From Saccharum officinarum (lineage: Eukaryota > Streptophyta > Magnoliopsida > Poales > Poaceae), in contig CM036158.1 of the NCBI GenBank assembly GCA_020631735.1, positions 84,455,914 to 84,519,913 on the forward strand: a stretch of DNA of 64,000 nt, read 5' to 3'. A program made the translations under genes and the position numbers. Below, in pieces: positions 61,760-64,000 of the stretch (position 1 is the stretch's first letter; every line of letters starts with the position of its first letter). The notes under the pieces are model-generated. The model was not told the DNA's origin. It worked only from the letters and a program-made list of their open reading frames with translations, and did no database searches.

Positions 61760-63138
61760 TCATGACCTCCGGGCCGGGCCGTCGACGAACACTGGCCGCA
61801 CGGGGAGAGGGCCCCAGGGCCCTGGGGGCGCGGTACGGCCCGCTACCGCCTCGTCGGCCGACGCGGCGGAGGCGAGGCGCTCGCAGGAGGGGCACATGGT
61901 GAGCGTGGTGGGCGGCGGCATGCGCGCGTAGTGGTGCGGCGCCACGAGCTTGAGCGCGCGCAGCTCCGCCACCTCCCGCTGCAGCCGCCGGTTCTCCTCC
62001 GTCAGCGTCTCGCAGCAGCGCTTCAGGAACTCGCAGTCCACCTCCGTCTGCTTCAGCTTCGTCCTGAATGAACAGTAATTGGATTATTATCATTAGCCAT
62101 TATTAATGAATGGAATGATTATATAAAGAGATGAAATTACCAGGTTAATTATAAATCATCAAGGGTTGCTTTGTTTTGTTTACCTGGCTCTGCGGTTCTG
62201 GAACCACACCTCGACCTGACGTGGCTTCAGGTTCAGCTGCTTCGCCAGCGCCGCCTTCTGCTTCTGATCATGCAAGACAGAAAAAGAAACGGTTAGTTAT
62301 TAGATTTCCTCGAGTCTGAAGGTGATCGATGTTTTTTTTGGATATATACTCCTCGAGTGATTAACTGATTATACACGTACGGGGTTGAGGGTGTTGTGCT
62401 CCTTGAAGCTGTCCTCGAGGACGGCGGCCTGGTCCTTGGAGAGGCGGAGCTTCTTGCGCGCCCCACCGCCGGCGCCGGAGTCCTCGTCGTCGCTGCCGCC
62501 GCCTCCAGCTCTCGGGGTGTGGTCGGCCTCTCGATCCACTTCTCCGCTGCTCCTCGCCGGCGCGGCGCGCTTCCCGCTGAGGCTGGAGAGCGTGCTGTTT
62601 GGCGACGACGCGCCGGGCTCCTCATCCTCGCTGCAGCTGCCCCTCCGGCCGGTCTCCCCGGCGGCAGGGGCCCGGTTCACGTCGATCCCCCGCAGCCGCA
62701 GGAACGGCATCTCGTGGCTGTGGCACGTGGACGGCGGCTGCGGCTGATGCTGATGCTTCCTCTCCAGAGATGGATCCATCATCCCTGCATGCATGCGCTC
62801 AGTATCTGTCAGGACCAGAACATCACTCGAGGAACGGCGGTGTCCCTATAGAAAACATGCATCATGATGCGTCATGCATGCGGCGTCTACTCACCGGAGG
62901 AGGGAGAGAAGAAGAGACCGGCGGGGCCGTTCCACCACTGCGGCGCGGGGAGGAGGGAGGAGATGGGCTCGACGCTGATAGCTCGCTGCTGCTGCTGCTG
63001 CCGCGGTGGCGCTGGCGGCGGCTCGACCTCGACCGGAGCCGCGGTGGCGATGCCGAGGCTGAGGCTTAGCCCAAGCCCGAGATGGTTGTCGTTCTTCCCG
63101 TACTGCTCCTCGTCTCTCGCATTAACCGCCATCTCCAT
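61760..63138 (-). CDS. HOX1: HD-Zip class II homeobox-leucine zipper protein (rice HOX1-like)
   Basis: Four coding exons with GT-AG borders: 63138-62895, 62784-62381, 62263-62184 and 62063-61760, encoding 343 residues. The start is the ATG of [14 protein letters not shown], chosen because rice HOX1 begins similarly; a second ATG lies two codons on. Residues 20-28 form a repeated LxLxL ([11 protein letters not shown]), an EAR-type repression motif. The homeodomain spans about 191-248 ([18 protein letters not shown] … [15 protein letters not shown]). The adjoining zipper has Leu at 256, 263, 270 and 277, and CPSCE at 300-304 is the class II signature. Class II proteins bind CAAT(N)ATTG-type sites as dimers in the nucleus, usually as repressors in shade and hormone responses. 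All key residues are present and no break was seen. The class is certain; the exact orthologue (HOX1 against close paralogues) is inferred from remembered similarity. Confidence 0.95.
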
Positions 63139-64000
63139 TGATGGGTTGTCAGTCACTTTGAAATTGGTTTCCTTCTCGACGAAATGGTGGATGAATATAA
63201 TCGACAGAGCTCGGTGTGGTGTGGTGTGGTGTGGCAGTGAGGAGGAAGGGGAGGGTCTTGCTTTTAAAGAGGACGCACACCGGGGATACTTTGTGGGGGT
63301 GGTGGGGAGGAAAGAAAGGTCAAGATAGTGATGATGAGGTGTTGGCAGACGCGTCACCCTCGGCGCAGCCCAATCATCAGCTGAGCCTGGCCGTGCCCGT
63401 GGGGGTCCAGGCACGTAGCGGTGGCCCTCTGGCGCCTCTTTTGACTTGTCCCCCCGGCTCCGGATGGATGGATGGATCAGCGATGCCTTCGCGATGGCGA
63501 TCCGTGGTTCCTTTCGAGTCCTGTTGGAGCTGCTCCCGCAGTCCCGCTCCCGCGACGCGCATGCGCGCGGCTGCTCCGAAACCGTAGGAGGCCGGGCATC
63601 GTTGCAACCGGGTCATCGGCGCTGCTGGGCGATGCTGTGGCTACTGTTGCTCCTCGTCCTTCCTCCACATGCATGAAAGAAACAGACGGAGAAGAAACTC
63701 AGTCTTTGCTCCTGCATGCCAAATGTTCTACTATTAGACAATAAATCTGGTCAAAGATAGTGCATTCTCTGGACTTTTTCTTTCTGATGAAAGCCGATCG
63801 TAGGAAACAAGTCAAATAATCAAATATGGCCTTAATTTCTTCTAGTTTTAATGGTGGTTTCAAGTTGTCTAGAGTGCGGACTGGCACTGCCCACACGGCT
63901 GGGGTACACGTCTACAGGAGACCGACCTCACCTTATCTCGATCGGCTCCTTCCTTGGAGGCTGGAACGTTGCAAACTGCACTTCGTACGAGTATCTGGAA
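63139..64000 (-). promoter_or_regulatory. Upstream region of the HD-Zip II gene
   Basis: 862 bp of non-TE-looking sequence upstream of the start codon, GC-rich at 63350-63670 and AT-richer beyond. Open frames on both strands in the GC-rich part (for example 63216-63587) lack motifs and are treated as chance. No binding site can be named with confidence. Confidence 0.4.
63261..63270 (-). promoter_or_regulatory. Putative TATA box of the HD-Zip II gene
   Basis: On the minus strand TCTTTAAAAG lies about 125 bp upstream of the ATG. Between it and the ATG is a gtggt-type microsatellite (about 63210-63233), which would fall in the 5' UTR or near the start site. No start site evidence is available. 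Confidence 0.45.

Noticed and set aside
62385..63069. Plus-strand frames of 120-156 codons over the HD-Zip gene
   Set aside because: Shadows of GC-rich exons of the minus-strand HD-Zip II gene.

Overview
This is a plant nuclear window, almost certainly from a panicoid grass of the sorghum/sugarcane/Miscanthus type. Evidence: Tourist-like MITEs of the grass 'tttagttcccaaaaattttgcaaaa' kind, a CACTA element with the 'tttgccgagtgcc' subterminal repeat, long LTRs beginning TGTCACACCC, a Sirevirus-type copia, and a GC-rich HD-Zip II gene with grass-like exons. Only one gene looks intact. Most of the rest is nested and decayed transposable elements (TEs).

Layout. 1-2385: 3' part of an old gypsy element ending in an LTR. 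2386-33590: an old multi-exon gene-like unit (coding fragments at 5.05-6.2, 17.5-18.2 and 29.2-29.5 kb, all + strand), pushed apart by a hAT element (3547-4400), two solo LTRs of one family (7623-11381, 11735-15072), a non-autonomous gypsy element (18618-28947, itself hit by a PIF-like element) and another solo LTR (30536-32099). 34176-45927: a foldback MITE split by a 10.6-kb copia element (34245-44831, minus strand). Its LTRs show no difference that I could find, its target-site duplication (TSD) is perfect, and all domains are present, but three one-base frameshifts are visible. 46298-48932: several small PIF/Harbinger- and hAT-type elements. 48974-59183: fragments of an unrecognised gene interrupted by a probable Mutator-like element (49219-58175) that carries a decayed CACTA transposon (from 49544) with TNP2-like and Transposase_24-like pseudogenes. 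59184-61759: intergenic, with a MITE and a tiny LINE insertion. 61760-63138: a four-exon HD-Zip class II homeobox gene on the minus strand, most like rice HOX1, with its promoter to its right.

The genes do not form a pathway. The HD-Zip II protein is a nuclear transcription factor, probably a repressor (LxLxL motif). The copia gag and pol products would act together in a virus-like particle, and the two CACTA proteins would once have acted together in transposition. I found no tRNA, rRNA or CRISPR feature. No clearly new system was found. The best leads are the decayed gene spread over 24 kb, the interrupted gene at 49/58 kb, the large hairpin at 15.4-15.9 kb, and the CpG-rich palindrome array in the copia LTRs.
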